Below, in pieces: positions 23,360 through 24,148 of a stretch of DNA of 24,148 bases; position 1 is the first letter of the stretch, and each line of letters opens with the position of its first letter. The DNA lies in the NCBI GenBank assembly GCA_964577825.1, contig CAZOBJ010000046.1:1-24148 (forward strand), written 5' to 3'. The notes below the pieces were generated by a model. That model did no database searches. It was not told where the DNA came from and saw only the letters and a program-made list of their open reading frames with translations. The position numbers and the translations under genes are program-made. The DNA comes from CAZOBJ01 sp964577825. GTDB lineage: Bacteria > Planctomycetota > SZUA-567 > JAFGNG01.

Positions 23360-24148
23360 ATGGCCGAGGAAATCGGCGGCAAGCTGCGCATGGGCATGGT
23401 GGGCGGCGGACCTGGTTCGTTCATCGGAGACGTGCATGCCAAGGCGGCACAGTTCGACGCCCAGGCGCGGCTCATTGCGGGCGCGTTCAGCCGCGACGCA
23501 AAAAAGTCCCGCGCGCGGGGCCGAGAGCTAGGACTCGAACGCGACCGGGTCTATGGATCCTGGGAGCAGATGCTGGACCGAGAGGCCGCGCTGCCTGAGG
23601 ACAAGCGCATCGACTTCGTGAGCGTGGTCACGCCCAATCACCTGCACTACGAGGTCGCGCGCGCCTTCTGGAAGGCGGGCTTCCACGTAGTCTGCGACAA
23701 GCCCATGACCTATAACCTTCTCCAAGCAAAGGACTTGCGAAAGCTCGTTAAGGCGCGGCGCAGGCAGATCTTTGCCCTGACCCACAACTACACGGGCTAC
23801 CCCATGGTGAAGCTTGCGCGCGACCTCGTGCGCGCGCGCAAGCTCGGCAAAATCGTGAAGGTGGTGGTGGAGTATCCCCAGGGCTGGCTCATCCAGCGAG
23901 TGGAGAAGCAGGGCGTCAAGCAGGCGGTGTGGCGCACTGACCCCGCGCGCGCGGGGAAAAGCGGGTGCATGGGCGACATCGGCACGCATGCGGCGAACCT
24001 GGCCGAGTACGTGACCGGACTGCGGATCACCGAGCTGTGCGCGGACCTCACTACGCTGCGCAAGGGGCGGCCGCTCGACGACGACGGCAACTGCCTTCTG
24101 CGATTCCAGAACGGAGCGCGGGGCATCCTGTACGCGAGCCAGATTTCG
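23360..24148 (+). CDS. Gfo/Idh/MocA-family oxidoreductase (3' end cut by window)
   Basis: The first 263 residues of an NAD(P)-dependent sugar or inositol dehydrogenase-like protein are present; the reading frame is still open at the window edge. Landmarks: the Rossmann motif MVGGGPGSFIGDVH (13-26), TPNHLHYEVA (91-100), the catalytic lysine in CDKP (K114), THNYTGYPMV (141-150) and GDIGTHAANL (205-214, with D206 and H210 in the usual catalytic positions). It matches the subgroup beginning GMVGGGPGSFIG, often found with sugar-catabolism genes in Planctomycetes and Proteobacteria. AGGAGG at 23346-23351 precedes the ATG at a good distance. The gene is divergent from PHP-mfd. The substrate is not determinable; neighbours beyond the edge would help. 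Confidence 0.9.
   Translation, partial: MAEEIGGKLRMGMVGGGPGSFIGDVHAKAAQFDAQARLIAGAFSRDAKKSRARGRELGLERDRVYGSWEQMLDREAALPEDKRIDFVSVVTPNHLHYEVARAFWKAGFHVVCDKPMTYNLLQAKDLRKLVKARRRQIFALTHNYTGYPMVKLARDLVRARKLGKIVKVVVEYPQGWLIQRVEKQGVKQAVWRTDPARAGKSGCMGDIGTHAANLAEYVTGLRITELCADLTTLRKGRPLDDDGNCLLRFQNGARGILYASQIS

Noticed and set aside
1..24148. Mobile elements, CRISPR arrays, tRNA/rRNA genes and attachment sites
   Set aside because: I looked for transposase or integrase motifs, regular direct repeats with spacers, and T-loop sequences such as GGTTCGAATC, and saw none.

Overview
This window is a GC-rich (roughly two-thirds G+C by eye), densely packed bacterial chromosome segment. It holds 14 protein genes, many ATG/GTG/TTG starts with clear Shine-Dalgarno sequences, and several overlapping stop/start codons. 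No tRNA, rRNA, CRISPR array, transposase, integrase or phage gene was seen. The sigma factor and its adjacent membrane Ser/Thr kinase with TPR repeats belong to families I associate mainly with Planctomycetes and related or similarly complex phyla (also Acidobacteria, Verrucomicrobia, Myxococcota). The animal-type transketolase and the PHP/Gfo-Idh-MocA genes would fit such a host. The phylum cannot be fixed from this sequence alone.

Layout, left to right. (1) 1-306: no gene recognised. (2) 307-2629, plus strand: a pterin-4a-carbinolamine dehydratase followed by a complete transketolase. (3) 9195-2694, minus strand: a pyruvate dehydrogenase operon in the order zinc-free quinone-oxidoreductase-like MDR protein, homodimeric E1 (AceE), E2 with one lipoyl domain and a strikingly Glu-rich linker, and E3 (Lpd). 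An inverted repeat lies upstream of the operon. (4) 10768-9488, minus: glgC, ADP-glucose pyrophosphorylase. (5) 14228-10879, minus: a Ser/Thr kinase-TPR protein followed after 11 nt by an ECF-like sigma factor. This looks like a signalling pair. (6) 15713-14346, minus: a B12-binding-type radical SAM enzyme, divergent from (7) 15843-18942, plus: three overlapping glycosyltransferase genes (GT2, GT2, GT4). The 129-nt gap between (6) and (7) carries two good back-to-back sigma70-type promoters. (8) 18945-18978: a 12-bp hairpin between convergent genes, probably a shared terminator. (9) 23189-19003, minus: a PHP-domain metal hydrolase translationally coupled to mfd, the transcription-repair coupling factor. 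(10) 23360 to the window edge, plus: the first 263 residues of a Gfo/Idh/MocA-family oxidoreductase.

Taken together, the window encodes central carbon metabolism (pyruvate to acetyl-CoA, pentose phosphate, glycogen precursor), a kinase/sigma regulatory pair, a small glycoconjugate cluster and a DNA-repair factor. I did not find a demonstrably new defence or mobile system. The points most worth checking are the kinase-sigma pair with its non-RD catalytic loop, the acidic E2 linker, the MDR gene coupled to the PDH operon, and the symmetric divergent promoter region at 15746-15818.
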